A DNA stretch of 35,763 bases from Candidatus Latescibacterota bacterium (lineage in GTDB: Bacteria > Latescibacterota > UBA2968 > UBA8231). Every line of letters begins with the position of its first letter. Position 1 is the first letter of the stretch. Positions 8,350 through 16,111 of this stretch are shown here, in pieces. The position numbers were made by a program, and so were the translations under genes. The DNA lies in the NCBI GenBank assembly GCA_007571365.1, contig RKRN01000275.1, positions 1-35,763 on the forward strand. Reading direction: 5' to 3'. Below the pieces are notes generated by a model. It had not been told where the DNA came from. It saw only the letters and a list, made by a program, of their open reading frames with translations, and did not search any database.

Positions 8350-9408
8350 ATGGACAATCGATACGCTAAACAATGCTTGGATAAAGTTGTCAAGAAGGCA
8401 CGTGTCCATTTTTACAAACCCATACAGATCGCAGAGATATTATACAGAGACAGATTAGAATGCGATATTAATCTTGGCGATGTAGAGACCTACAGAACAA
8501 ACTCAAGAAAATGGCGTGATGAAATTTGTTTGAAACTTTTAAGAAGAACCTCGACCTCAAGTGCGAAATTCCAAGATAATCTTTTCGAGCCAAACGCTAC
8601 GCCCCCATCTGTTTTGATGAGATTGGGAGAAATAAATCGAAAACATGATGGAGCAGTCGAAGTCTATATTTATGATGCCTTTAAGCGTAGACATTTTCAG
8701 ATGTCGGCCGGTTTAGGTTTAGTAAACCAGTTAGGCAAAACCGATTTTGTTTTGAAAGATTTTATTAAAGTTTTCAGGCGTGACCCTGGGCTGTCACGAA
8801 GCGTCGACAAAATTTTTGAAATTGTGGTTTATGCTTTGTTTTCAGTGCTTTTGGAATCTCTTGAAGTTAAAATAGGCATAAGAATTGAGAATAGTAAAAA
8901 CATCATTCTCCAAGAATTCGAGGACTTTACAAAGAGAGTACTCGGCTTATCTAAAGGAACATTGGAGGCATATCAAGATCCAAAGGTATATAGAGCTGGG
9001 GTTACCAATGCCGCAGACAGAGGACTTGATATGTGGGCAAATTTTGGGGTTGCTATTCAAATAAAGCATTTATCTCTCACGCCGCCAATGGTGGATGATA
9101 TTGCTAGCGACATAACGGCTGATAGAATTATTATTGTTTGTAAGGAGTGTGAGAGGAAAATTCTCGTTTCTGTATTACAGCAATTCGGAAGTGCTAGCAA
9201 GATTCAAAGTGTAATAACAGAAGACGATCTCGACCTATGGTACGGAAAAGCCTTGAGAGGTCGATCAGCGGAATTGATTGGAGACAAAGTGATGAAAAGA
9301 CTGGAAGACGAAATTAAAGTTGAATTTCCCTCAACTACCGAATTTGAAGAGTTTTTTGCGAAGCGAAGATATGATTTTTTATCGCCTATTGGCATTTGGG
9401 AAGATTGA
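8350..9408 (+). CDS. HaeII-family type II restriction endonuclease
   Basis: The 352-residue product starts at ATG 8350, with AAGGA about 10 bp upstream; the frame is open from 8251 but that part overlaps the methylase gene. The N-terminus (MDNRYAKQCLDKVVKKARVH) and the central stretch VTNAADRGLDMWANFG...AIQIKHLSL strongly resemble the Haemophilus HaeII endonuclease as I remember it. D217 and Q227-I-K229 fit a D-x(n)-QxK variant of the PD-(D/E)XK nuclease core. HaeII cuts RGCGC/Y; the same specificity here is inferred from family membership and not shown by the sequence. It forms a two-gene operon with the upstream methylase. Length and motifs look intact, so the system is probably active. Confidence 0.88.
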   Translation: MDNRYAKQCLDKVVKKARVHFYKPIQIAEILYRDRLECDINLGDVETYRTNSRKWRDEICLKLLRRTSTSSAKFQDNLFEPNATPPSVLMRLGEINRKHDGAVEVYIYDAFKRRHFQMSAGLGLVNQLGKTDFVLKDFIKVFRRDPGLSRSVDKIFEIVVYALFSVLLESLEVKIGIRIENSKNIILQEFEDFTKRVLGLSKGTLEAYQDPKVYRAGVTNAADRGLDMWANFGVAIQIKHLSLTPPMVDDIASDITADRIIIVCKECERKILVSVLQQFGSASKIQSVITEDDLDLWYGKALRGRSAELIGDKVMKRLEDEIKVEFPSTTEFEEFFAKRRYDFLSPIGIWED

Positions 9409-9426
9409 GAATCCGATCTCTATAAT
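9405..9426 (+). promoter_or_regulatory. Possible -10 element upstream of the PTS IIA-like gene
   Basis: A perfect TATAAT lies at 9421-9426, 28 bp before the IIA start. No good -35 hexamer is at the right distance (TTGAGA at 9405-9410 is only 10 bp away). It sits at the end of the AT-rich islet, so insertion of the islet may have supplied the promoter. Weak evidence. Confidence 0.25.
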
Positions 9427-9454
9427 AGCGTCACTTTATTCGATAGATTGCACA

Positions 9455-9919
9455 ATGGAAAAATGGGAACGCATACTGGATCCTAGCAAGATTTGCGTGG
9501 GCCTTAAAGCCAAGAGCAATTTCAACGCCATCCGCGAATTGGCTACCGTGCTGTGCCAAGACGCCGCCGTGCCCGACCAGAAGCGCTTGCTGGCGGCCTT
9601 GATTCGGCGCGAGCAACAGGCTCCCACCGGCATTGGCAAGGGCGTGGCCGTGCCCCATGCTCACGAGGATGGGATCCAGCGCCAGCTCTTGGCCGTGGGC
9701 ATCTCACAGGCCGGCATTGACTTTGGCGCACCCGACGGCCAGCCCGTCCACATCATCGCGCTGTTAGTCACGCCCCGCAAACATCAAAAACAGCACATGG
9801 TGCTGCTGGCGGCCCTGTCGCAGCGTTTGCAGCAGGCGGAGGTGCGCCAGCGCTTGCTGCAAGCGGCTGATGCCGCTGAGGTCGTCGATATTTTTACCGG
9901 TGCTTCACCGGCCGGCTGA
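9455..9919 (+). CDS. PTS EIIA type-2 (PtsN/fructose-like) domain protein
   Basis: The frame is open from 9320, but the first 45 codons overlap the endonuclease gene and are AT-rich. ATG 9455 gives a 154-residue single-domain protein, the usual size for EIIA-Ntr/EIIA-Fru. GKGVAVPHAH (61-70) is the phosphorylation-site motif, with H68 the predicted phospho-accepting histidine. The region around 97-110 (PVHIIALLVTPRKH) is the second conserved strand. No EIIB/EIIC, HPr or EI gene is nearby, so a regulatory rather than transport role is likely, as for PtsN. It is 15 bp upstream of the degenerate helicase gene and may be co-transcribed with it. There is no obvious Shine-Dalgarno sequence. The family call is firm. 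Confidence 0.88.
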   Translation: MEKWERILDPSKICVGLKAKSNFNAIRELATVLCQDAAVPDQKRLLAALIRREQQAPTGIGKGVAVPHAHEDGIQRQLLAVGISQAGIDFGAPDGQPVHIIALLVTPRKHQKQHMVLLAALSQRLQQAEVRQRLLQAADAAEVVDIFTGASPAG

Positions 9920-9934
9920 ACGCAGCGCAAAATC

Positions 9935-12007
9935 ATGGTTCCAGCATTCACTAGGGCGGTACACGGCCCCCTATTCGAGCAGCACTCGTGCTTTCTCGCC
10001 GGGCCGCTCGTAGCCGGGCAGCGGCCAGCCCTGATCCAACGGCTGCGGGTTTTGCTCACGGCCGGAGTGCCTGGGTACACCATTTTGGTGCTGTTGCCCG
10101 ACCGGGCGACCGCCCGGCGCTTTCGCCAAGCCGTCGATCGGCTCGACTTAGGCCCGTACAGCAGCGTCGATCTACAGACGTACTACGGGCTGGCCAGTCG
10201 ACTGGTGCGGCTGTTTTGGCCGCTAGTGGCTGGCCAGGCCGGCTTTGCGGCCCCGGCGCGGCCGCCGGTTTTTCTCAACTACGAGGCTGCCCAATACCTA
10301 ATGGGGCAGGTAGTGGAGCCGCTGCTCGCCGAGGGCTATTTCGAGGGCTTATACCTGCGGCCCCAGCGCATTCTCTCCCAACTGCTCGACAATTTGAACA
10401 AGGCAGCCGTAGCAGATTTCGCGCTGGCCGAGGTGGCACCGCGCCTGAGTCGCGCTTGGGCCGGGGAAGAGCAGCGGCTGCGCGTGTACGAGCAGGTGCA
10501 GACGTGCATCGACCGCTACCGCAGCCACTGTCTGCGGCACGGATTGCTCGACGCGTCGCTGGTCTTTGAAGTCTGCAACCGCCACCTGATCGCGCAAGAG
10601 GAATTCTGGCGCTACTTCACCGAGCGCTATCGCCACCTTTTGGTGGACTCAGCCGAAGAGTTGGTGCCAGTGGCTGGCGATTTGGTGAGGCGGCTCTTGC
10701 CGAAGTGCGACTCGGCCCTGTTGGGTGGGGACGCGCAAGCCGGCTTCCGCATCTTTTTGGGTGTTGATGCGCCCGGGGCCACCGAGCTACAGCAACAGTG
10801 CCAAGAGACCATCGTCGCAGCGCCAGAGTCATGTGCCAGCCGGAACATGGCGGCCTTTGCCGACCGTATGGGCGCGAAGTTGGGTCAGGCTACCGACCTA
10901 ACTTTGGGCGGGTCGCCGCGGCGGGCGGTGGTGGATGTGGTGCAGACCCGCTACCGCGGGCAGATGATTGAGGCGGTGGCCCAGCGGATCGTCCACAAGA
11001 TCGCCGAAGGCGTGGCTCCGGGCGAAATCGCGGTCGTGGCTCCACGCGCCGACGGAGTTTTGCGCTTCCTGTTGTCCGAGACTTTTCGCGCCGCCGACAT
11101 TCCCTTTGCGGTCGTGCGGCGCTACGAGACGCTGCGCGAAGAGCCGGTGGTGTGCGCCTGTCTGGCGCTTGCTGTGCTCGCCCACCCCGATTGGGGGCTG
11201 CGCCTGTCGCTCTTCGATTTGTCCGGGGCGTTGGAGCGGGCGCTCAAGCCCTTGGACCGGCTGCGGGCCGAATTGATGGCGCGGCACTTGTACGACCCGC
11301 GCTCGGGCCAGCTCAAACCCGCGAGCGCGTTGAATGCGGCTATGGCAGAGCGGCTAGGCCGGGCTGCGCTCGCCCGCTATGAAGTACTGCGTACTTGGCT
11401 CGCGGCGTATCGCGGCGGAGCGACCAATCCTTGGGACCACTTTTTGCGCCGGCTCTTCGGGGAGGTGCTGTCGCATGCTGCGCTAGAGCCTGAAGACGCC
11501 GCGGTGTACAGCAAATTGATTGCCTCGGCTACCTCGTTCCGCGAGGTGGCACCGGCGATGGCGCTAGCGGGCGCGGCGGTTGGCCAGCGCTATGTCGAGA
11601 TGATAGGGGCTGGGGTCGTCGCGGCCCAATATCTGACCGATGTCGATCTCGACGAGGCCCCGGAGTCCATTGCTCTCGTCGCGCCGGTCTATACGTACTT
11701 GCTCTCCGGCCACGTGGCGCGCTACCAGTTCTGGCTGGATATTGGCTCGGCCAACTGGTGGGAGCCGCTGCATCAGCCGTTGACCAACCACTACGTGCTG
11801 ACGCGGCGCTGGGAGCCGGAGGAACGCTGGACCGACGCGGTGGATTACTCCATCCGCAATCGCAACCTCTACCGCTTGGTGCGCGGCTTGTGTCTGCGCT
11901 GCCGCGACGGGATTTATCTGTGCGCCAGCGAGTCGGAAGGGCCCGGCTCGGCGCAGGATGGGCCGCTGATGATGGCGGTGCAACAGGTTTTGCAGGAAAG
12001 TGAGTGA
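9935..12007 (+). CDS. Degenerate UvrD/AddB-like helicase subunit
   Basis: The 690-residue product has the layout of a superfamily 1A helicase but has lost its ATPase residues. The Walker A position (about 21-30, LAGPLVAGQR) lacks GKT. Motif II reads LLVDSAEEL (about 235-243) in place of the usual DExQD. Motif III survives as LGGDAQAGFRIF (about 263-274, compare GDxxQSIYxFRGA). A 2A-like domain follows, with GEIAVVAPRADGVLRFLL and AADIPFAVVRRYE. This is how the non-motor helicase half of AddB looks, but here the C-terminal Fe-S nuclease domain is absent. The intact helicase gene lies 90 bp downstream and a separate Fe-S nuclease gene further on, so I infer that it is the recognition or scaffold subunit of a split AddAB-like complex. 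The homology is clear; its exact role is inferred. Confidence 0.75.
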   Translation: MVPAFTRAVHGPLFEQHSCFLAGPLVAGQRPALIQRLRVLLTAGVPGYTILVLLPDRATARRFRQAVDRLDLGPYSSVDLQTYYGLASRLVRLFWPLVAGQAGFAAPARPPVFLNYEAAQYLMGQVVEPLLAEGYFEGLYLRPQRILSQLLDNLNKAAVADFALAEVAPRLSRAWAGEEQRLRVYEQVQTCIDRYRSHCLRHGLLDASLVFEVCNRHLIAQEEFWRYFTERYRHLLVDSAEELVPVAGDLVRRLLPKCDSALLGGDAQAGFRIFLGVDAPGATELQQQCQETIVAAPESCASRNMAAFADRMGAKLGQATDLTLGGSPRRAVVDVVQTRYRGQMIEAVAQRIVHKIAEGVAPGEIAVVAPRADGVLRFLLSETFRAADIPFAVVRRYETLREEPVVCACLALAVLAHPDWGLRLSLFDLSGALERALKPLDRLRAELMARHLYDPRSGQLKPASALNAAMAERLGRAALARYEVLRTWLAAYRGGATNPWDHFLRRLFGEVLSHAALEPEDAAVYSKLIASATSFREVAPAMALAGAAVGQRYVEMIGAGVVAAQYLTDVDLDEAPESIALVAPVYTYLLSGHVARYQFWLDIGSANWWEPLHQPLTNHYVLTRRWEPEERWTDAVDYSIRNRNLYRLVRGLCLRCRDGIYLCASESEGPGSAQDGPLMMAVQQVLQESE

Positions 12008-12097
12008 GGGCGCGACGCCCGCGCTCTGAGGCTGAATGTTAAAACAGCTTCTAAAGGGAGTCGCGAACAGTCCTAATTCCTAATTAGCTAGCTGTTT

Positions 12098-14335
12098 ATG
12101 GCGTATTCAGGAAATACAGAGCACCAAAAAACGAGCTTTGAGCCGCGGGCGGGCCAGCGCGAGATTTTGGCTTATCAGGGCGGCCTGCTGGGCGTGTCGG
12201 CCGTGCCCGGCAGCGGCAAGACCACTGCGATTGTCGCCTTGGCGACTCGGCTGATTGCCGAAAGGCAGGCCGAGGGGGGGCAGGTGCTGATCGTGACGTA
12301 CCAAAACGCGGCCGTGGATAATGTCCGCGCTCGGATCGGCCAGCGCCTGCAAGCGATGGACCGGCTCCAAGTCGGCTACGACGTGCGGACTTTGCACAGC
12401 TTGGCCTACGGCATCGTCCAAGCCAATCCCGGGCTGGTGGGGGCCGCTGCCGAATTTGTGGTGCTCGACGAGCGCGCCAGCGAGAGCCTGCTCGACAAGG
12501 CGGTGCGGAGCTGGAACGACGACAACAAAAGAGTGTGGGGCCGGTTGGGGCCGGGAGAATACGTGGATCAGCGGTGGGAGCAGGAGTGGCGCGACATTGC
12601 GCGTAAAGTCGCCCGCACGGTCATTACCACGGCCAAGAACCGCCGGCTGCGCGCCGAGGACTTGTTGGCGCGGCTCAGCGGCCGGGAGGACGACAGCCCG
12701 TTTTTGCGCATTGGCGCGGAAATCTACCGGCTCTACCAGCAGCAAGTCGAGACCATCGGCGGGCTCGACTTCGACGACTTGGTGTGGATGGCCGTAGAGA
12801 TGTTGCAGCAGTACCCGGATTTGTGCAGCCGCTACCGGCGGCGGTGGCCCTTGGTGTTGGAAGACGAGGCGCAAGACAGCGTTCCCTTGCAGGAGGAACT
12901 GATCGCGCTGTTGGCCGGGCCGGGGGGCAATTGGGTGCGGGTCGGCGATCCCAATCAGGCGATTATGAGCACCTTTACCGCGGCTGATCCGCGCTACTTG
13001 CGCGACTTCTTGGATCGCGCAGACGTCGCGGTCGCGGAGATGACGATTTCCGGCCGTTGCGCTCCTAAAATCATGGATTTGGCCAACTTTTTGGTTGAGT
13101 GGGCCGCAGTCGAACACCCGCTAGCCGAGGTGCGTCAGCGCGCTTTCCGCCCCCAGCAGATGCAGCCGACCGACCGCGGCGATAACCAGCAGAATCCGGC
13201 AGACGCAGCCAGTGCCATAGGGTTCCGCGAATACAACAATCGCCACGATGAATTCGACAGCATCGCACGCCGGTCCAAGGGCTTTGCCGAGCGCAATCCG
13301 CGCTTGACGGTAGCGGTGTTGGTGCCGACCAACCGCATTGGCTACGACATGGCCGAGCGTTTGCGCCAAGCCGGAGCGGACTTCGACGAGGTACTGCAGA
13401 GTCCGCGCTCGGCGCGGCGGGTGGGCGAGGCCCTGTGTGCGGTGTTGGGCTTTCTCGCCGAGCCTTTGGGGCGCAACCAGTTAGAGCGAGCCTACCGCGC
13501 CTTGGTCGGCTTTTGGCCCGGGCCAAGTGGGCCGGGGAACGAAGAAGCCGTGGCCATGTTGTTGCGCAGTTGCTACCGGCCCGAAGCTCTGCTATATCCA
13601 GAGAACGGTCAGCGCATGGAAGCGGCCCTGCCCCCGGTGGACCGCATCGAACCGCAGGATTTGGAAGCGATTGATCTCTTGTGTGGTTATCTGCGGCGCT
13701 GGCTGCGGGCGGTCGCCCTGCCGGTGGATCAGCTTTTGATGACGGTCGCCCAAGATTTGCTAGTAGAGGAAGTAGATATGGTACGGGCGCAGCAACTGGC
13801 GATCTACGTGCGCATCCGCGCCGACCAAAACACAGACTGGCAATTGCCCGAGTTCGTGCGCGAACTGCTCGAGGCCGTACAGGGCCGAGCGGGTGCGCTC
13901 GCCGAGGCCGAGGACGCGTTGGGACCGCAGCCTGGGCGAATTTTCCTGACGACCATGCACAAGGCCAAGGGGATGGAGTGGGATCTAGTGTATGTCATGG
14001 GGGTGGATGGCGATTGGTTCCCCCACGACCTCGACGCGCGATTTTTGGGCGAATACGAGTTTCTCGGTGGCGACCCTTGCGAGGATGCAAAGGCCGAGCT
14101 GTTGGACCTGCTCGGCGAAATCGGGTCGAGCCGGCTGTCGGCGACCGATCGCTCCCACGCGGAAGTGATTGCCGAGCGGCTGCGCCTGCTCTATGTGGCC
14201 ATCACCCGCGCTCGGCGCTATTTGGTCTTGAGCTGGAGTCGCCAGATTCCGCGTGCTACGCGAATGCAGCCCGCGCCGATGGCCGAGGTGTTCCGCCAAT
14301 TGCAGCTCTATGGCGAGCAGCAGGGCCGGACGTGA
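12098..14335 (+). CDS. UvrD/Rep-family (SF1A) ATP-dependent DNA helicase
   Basis: All core motifs of the 745-residue protein are visible: Q motif FEPRAGQREIL (14-24), Walker A AVPGSGKTT (35-43), Ia VTYQNAAVDNVRAR (66-79), TLHSLAYG (about 98-105), motif II LEDEAQDS (254-261), motif III RVGDPNQAIMSTF (281-293), motif V TTMHKAKGMEWD (about 617-628) and motif VI RLLYVAITRARR (about 697-708). HKAKGMEWD is the RecB/AddA-type motif V. No nuclease domain is fused at the C-terminus, unlike AddA. The motor most likely partners the inactive homologue upstream and the stand-alone nuclease encoded at 15302 in resecting double-strand ends. Motif IV has GRCAP in place of the usual NYRS. The gene starts at ATG 12098 without a clear ribosome-binding site. 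Confidence 0.93.
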   Translation: MAYSGNTEHQKTSFEPRAGQREILAYQGGLLGVSAVPGSGKTTAIVALATRLIAERQAEGGQVLIVTYQNAAVDNVRARIGQRLQAMDRLQVGYDVRTLHSLAYGIVQANPGLVGAAAEFVVLDERASESLLDKAVRSWNDDNKRVWGRLGPGEYVDQRWEQEWRDIARKVARTVITTAKNRRLRAEDLLARLSGREDDSPFLRIGAEIYRLYQQQVETIGGLDFDDLVWMAVEMLQQYPDLCSRYRRRWPLVLEDEAQDSVPLQEELIALLAGPGGNWVRVGDPNQAIMSTFTAADPRYLRDFLDRADVAVAEMTISGRCAPKIMDLANFLVEWAAVEHPLAEVRQRAFRPQQMQPTDRGDNQQNPADAASAIGFREYNNRHDEFDSIARRSKGFAERNPRLTVAVLVPTNRIGYDMAERLRQAGADFDEVLQSPRSARRVGEALCAVLGFLAEPLGRNQLERAYRALVGFWPGPSGPGNEEAVAMLLRSCYRPEALLYPENGQRMEAALPPVDRIEPQDLEAIDLLCGYLRRWLRAVALPVDQLLMTVAQDLLVEEVDMVRAQQLAIYVRIRADQNTDWQLPEFVRELLEAVQGRAGALAEAEDALGPQPGRIFLTTMHKAKGMEWDLVYVMGVDGDWFPHDLDARFLGEYEFLGGDPCEDAKAELLDLLGEIGSSRLSATDRSHAEVIAERLRLLYVAITRARRYLVLSWSRQIPRATRMQPAPMAEVFRQLQLYGEQQGRT

Positions 14336-14363
14336 AACTCTCAGTGAAATTTGAGTGTGCGAG

Positions 14364-14480
14364 TACGTCGTTCAGACGTAGGGCGGGACGCTGGTCGCAG
14401 GCGAACCCATCGCCGCCCCGCGCTACGCGGTTCCGGTGGACTTCAGCCGGCGTTGGTCGTACCACTAGCTACAGTGTAGC
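14364..14480. repeat. Short perfect inverted repeats in the vapB upstream region
   Basis: The 235-bp gap between the helicase gene and vapB holds three perfect small dyads: TACGTC/GACGTA (14364-14380, 5-nt loop), CCGCG/CGCGG (14418-14430) and GCTAC/GTAGC (14468-14480, 3-nt loop). VapB antitoxins bind palindromes in their own promoters, so the last one, about 90 bp before the start, is a candidate operator. No strong -35/-10 pair was seen. Confidence 0.3.
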
Positions 14481-14570
14481 GGCAGTTTTTGCCTGTTGTT
14501 TTGGGTGCGCCCGCGCACTAACGAGACGAGGGAACGCCACTTAATATGTCAGGAGCAAGGAGCTAAACCT

Positions 14571-14870
14571 ATGGCTACGACGCTAAAACCAGCAATGGAG
14601 GCCCGCATCGCGGCATTGGCGAAACGGCTGGACCTTACGGAGCCAGACGCGCACGAACGGGTGCTCAGCAGGGCCATTGATGCGCTAGACGCGGAAGTGC
14701 CGCCGCTGAGGCAGAAGATGACGCCTGAGAAGATAGCCGCGGAGTACAAAATGTTGAGCGCGGCCGGTCGCCGCTGGCGCGAGGAAAATCCCGCTGAATG
14801 CGACGGAGACCGTCTGCCGTCTAAGACTTGGCAAGAAGCACTATACGACGAGCAGGGGTTGCCGAAATGA
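14571..14870 (+). CDS. vapB: VapB-type antitoxin (Rv0623-like)
   Basis: The 99-residue product is preceded by an excellent Shine-Dalgarno sequence (AAGGAG at 14557-14562, 8 bp before ATG 14571). The frame is open from 14496, but the ribosome-binding site decides for 14571. The N-terminal part (KPAMEARIAALAKRLDLTEPDAHERVLSRAI) fits a ribbon-helix-helix DNA-binding fold. The C-terminal EALYDEQGLPK matches the YDExGLP ending of VapB antitoxins that partner PIN toxins. The stop overlaps the toxin start as ATGA. It should bind and neutralise VapC and repress its own promoter. Since the neighbouring toxin gene is frameshifted, this antitoxin may be an orphan. The module lies between the helicase and nuclease genes of the split AddAB-like set. 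Confidence 0.82.
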   Translation: MATTLKPAMEARIAALAKRLDLTEPDAHERVLSRAIDALDAEVPPLRQKMTPEKIAAEYKMLSAAGRRWREENPAECDGDRLPSKTWQEALYDEQGLPK

Positions 14871-15255
14871 TGGCCGCCGATACCTCTGCACTGATGGCCG
14901 TGCTTATGGACGAACCAGAGGGACCGTCTTTTCATCAGCCATGGCGGAAGATGGGACCGTCTTGGTATCTACGGTCACAGCAGTCGAACTTATGATCGTC
15001 GCGCTGGGGAAAGACGATGCCGTTTATCTATCGGCGGTCCAGCTACTTGGCCAATTTTTTATCCGCCTGACGCCGCTGGATGAGCCGCAGACGCGGGCTG
15101 CTGTTAGGGCGTATGAGCGTTTCGGCAAAGGTCGCCATGCGGCCGGTCTGAATTTCGGCGATACCTTCGCCTACGCTTTAGCTACTACACGTCGGTTGCC
15201 GCTGCTGTTCAAAGGCGACGATTTCGCGCAGACCGATATGGTGCCCGCGGGGTAG
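14867..15255 (+). pseudogene. vapC: VapC-type PIN toxin, frameshifted
   Basis: From ATG 14867 the frame reads MMAADTSALMAVLMDEPEGPSF, with the first PIN aspartate in ADTSAL, then goes out of frame and stops at 14993-14995. A second frame (start codon at 14941, stop 15253-15255) carries the rest of the PIN domain: VSTVTAVELMIV (acidic residue of AVEL), FGKGRHAAGLNFGDTFAYAL (conserved Asp) and LLFKGDDFAQTD. The frames join perfectly if one T is restored in the TTTT run at 14929-14932, giving a normal VapC of about 130 residues. So this is either a natural inactivating deletion or an indel error in a homopolymer. Intact VapC is a PIN endoribonuclease. LNFGDTFAYAL and KGDDFAQTD are typical of the VapC family that partners Rv0623-like antitoxins. 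Confidence 0.85.
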
Positions 15256-15301
15256 CCAGAGACTATTGCCCAATCGCCTATCTACTGCAGGACCAGTGCC
15301 G

Positions 15302-16105
15302 ATGATACCGCAGGGATTCAATTACAGCCAAAGTAGCCTAGCGGCCTTTGCCCGCTGTCGGCGGCAGTTTTTGTTGCGCTATGTCGAGCGGTTGGCGTGG
15401 CCCGCGCCACTGACCGATCAGCTCGACGAGTGGGAGGCCGCTGCTGACCGCGGGCGGGCGTTTCACCAGTGGGTGCTGCAGGAGAGCTTGGGGATGGATG
15501 TAGAAGATGCGGTGCAGCGCAGCCGCGACCCACGGTTGGCTGTTTGGTGGCGCAATTGGCGCGAGCAGGCGCCGGTTGTGCCCGAGGGGGCGGTATTCGG
15601 AGAAACCATGCTCTCCGTGCCTTTAGCCGGGAGGCGTCTGGTCGCCAAGTTCGACCGCGTGGTCCTGTCCGACGATGGCCGTGCTTGGATCTTCGACTGG
15701 AAGACGGGTCGCAAAAAGCCCGAACAAGCCGCCTATGCCCAAAGCTGGCAAACGCTGGTCTATCGCTTTGTCTTGGTTGAGGCCGGCGCGGTCTTGAACG
15801 AGGGCCGATCACCGGCACCGGACGATGTGACGTTGGTCTATTGGCACGCGCAGTATCCGCAGGCTTTGCAGCCGATAGGATATTCGGCCAGCGAGCACAC
15901 GCGGGCGCGGGTGCTGTTGTCAGCGGCGATTGCCGCCATCGAAGCCCTCCCAGACGCAGCGGCCTACGCCAAGACCGATGATGTGAGCGAGTGCGCCCGC
16001 TGCGAATTTCACACCTATTGCAACCGACCGGTCGCCCGGCGCGACGATTGGGACATCGACGAAGACGAGCTGGAGTGGGAGCAGATTGCCGAAGCAGAGC
16101 TGTGA
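15302..16105 (+). CDS. Stand-alone PD-(D/E)XK nuclease with AddB/Cas4-type Fe-S cysteines
   Basis: The 267-residue product has the RecB-family nuclease motifs in order: H55 in GRAFHQW, E101, D118 in KFDR, D132-x-K134 in FDWKTGRKK, and Q147/Q150...Y154 (SWQTLVYRF). Four cysteines are placed as in AddB and Cas4: C19 near the N-terminus (FARCRRQF) and C231-x2-C234-x5-C240 near the C-terminus (CARCEFHTYC). They should bind a [4Fe-4S] cluster that locks the ends of the domain together. ATG 15302 has AGGA 10 bp upstream; an upstream in-frame TTG (15266) would add 12 residues. An acidic tail (DIDEDELEWEQ) follows. In context it is best read as the detached nuclease of an AddAB-like machine. Cas4 is less likely because no CRISPR genes are present. 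The gene ends 6 bp from the convergent permease gene. Confidence 0.85.
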   Translation: MIPQGFNYSQSSLAAFARCRRQFLLRYVERLAWPAPLTDQLDEWEAAADRGRAFHQWVLQESLGMDVEDAVQRSRDPRLAVWWRNWREQAPVVPEGAVFGETMLSVPLAGRRLVAKFDRVVLSDDGRAWIFDWKTGRKKPEQAAYAQSWQTLVYRFVLVEAGAVLNEGRSPAPDDVTLVYWHAQYPQALQPIGYSASEHTRARVLLSAAIAAIEALPDAAAYAKTDDVSECARCEFHTYCNRPVARRDDWDIDEDELEWEQIAEAEL

Positions 16106-16111
16106 CGCTGG

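Larger units (their letters stand above)
7225..9454. mobile_element. AT-rich horizontally acquired restriction-modification islet
   Basis: Between the DUF2723 stop and the PTS IIA-like gene the DNA changes abruptly to A/T-rich codons (many AAA, GAA, ATT, TTT), then returns to GC-rich usage within the IIA gene. The islet carries exactly one cytosine methyltransferase and one HaeII-like endonuclease. No integrase, transposase, tRNA or terminal repeat was seen, so the means of insertion is unknown and the ends are approximate. Confidence 0.65.

Noticed and set aside
9320-9454. 45-residue N-terminal extension of the PTS IIA-like protein
   Set aside because: It overlaps the endonuclease gene, is AT-rich, and exceeds the normal EIIA length; ATG 9455 gives the standard size.
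12008-12020. GGGCG-CGA-CGCCC hairpin after the degenerate helicase gene as a terminator
   Set aside because: The stem is only 5 bp, there is no T-tract and a co-oriented partner gene follows 78 bp later.
13681-14544. 287-codon frame overlapping the helicase gene end
   Set aside because: It is an Arg-rich out-of-frame shadow of the helicase with no motif.
15302-16105. Nuclease read as Cas4
   Set aside because: The motifs fit Cas4, but no repeats, spacers or cas genes occur in the window, and the helicase neighbours favour an AddB-type nuclease.
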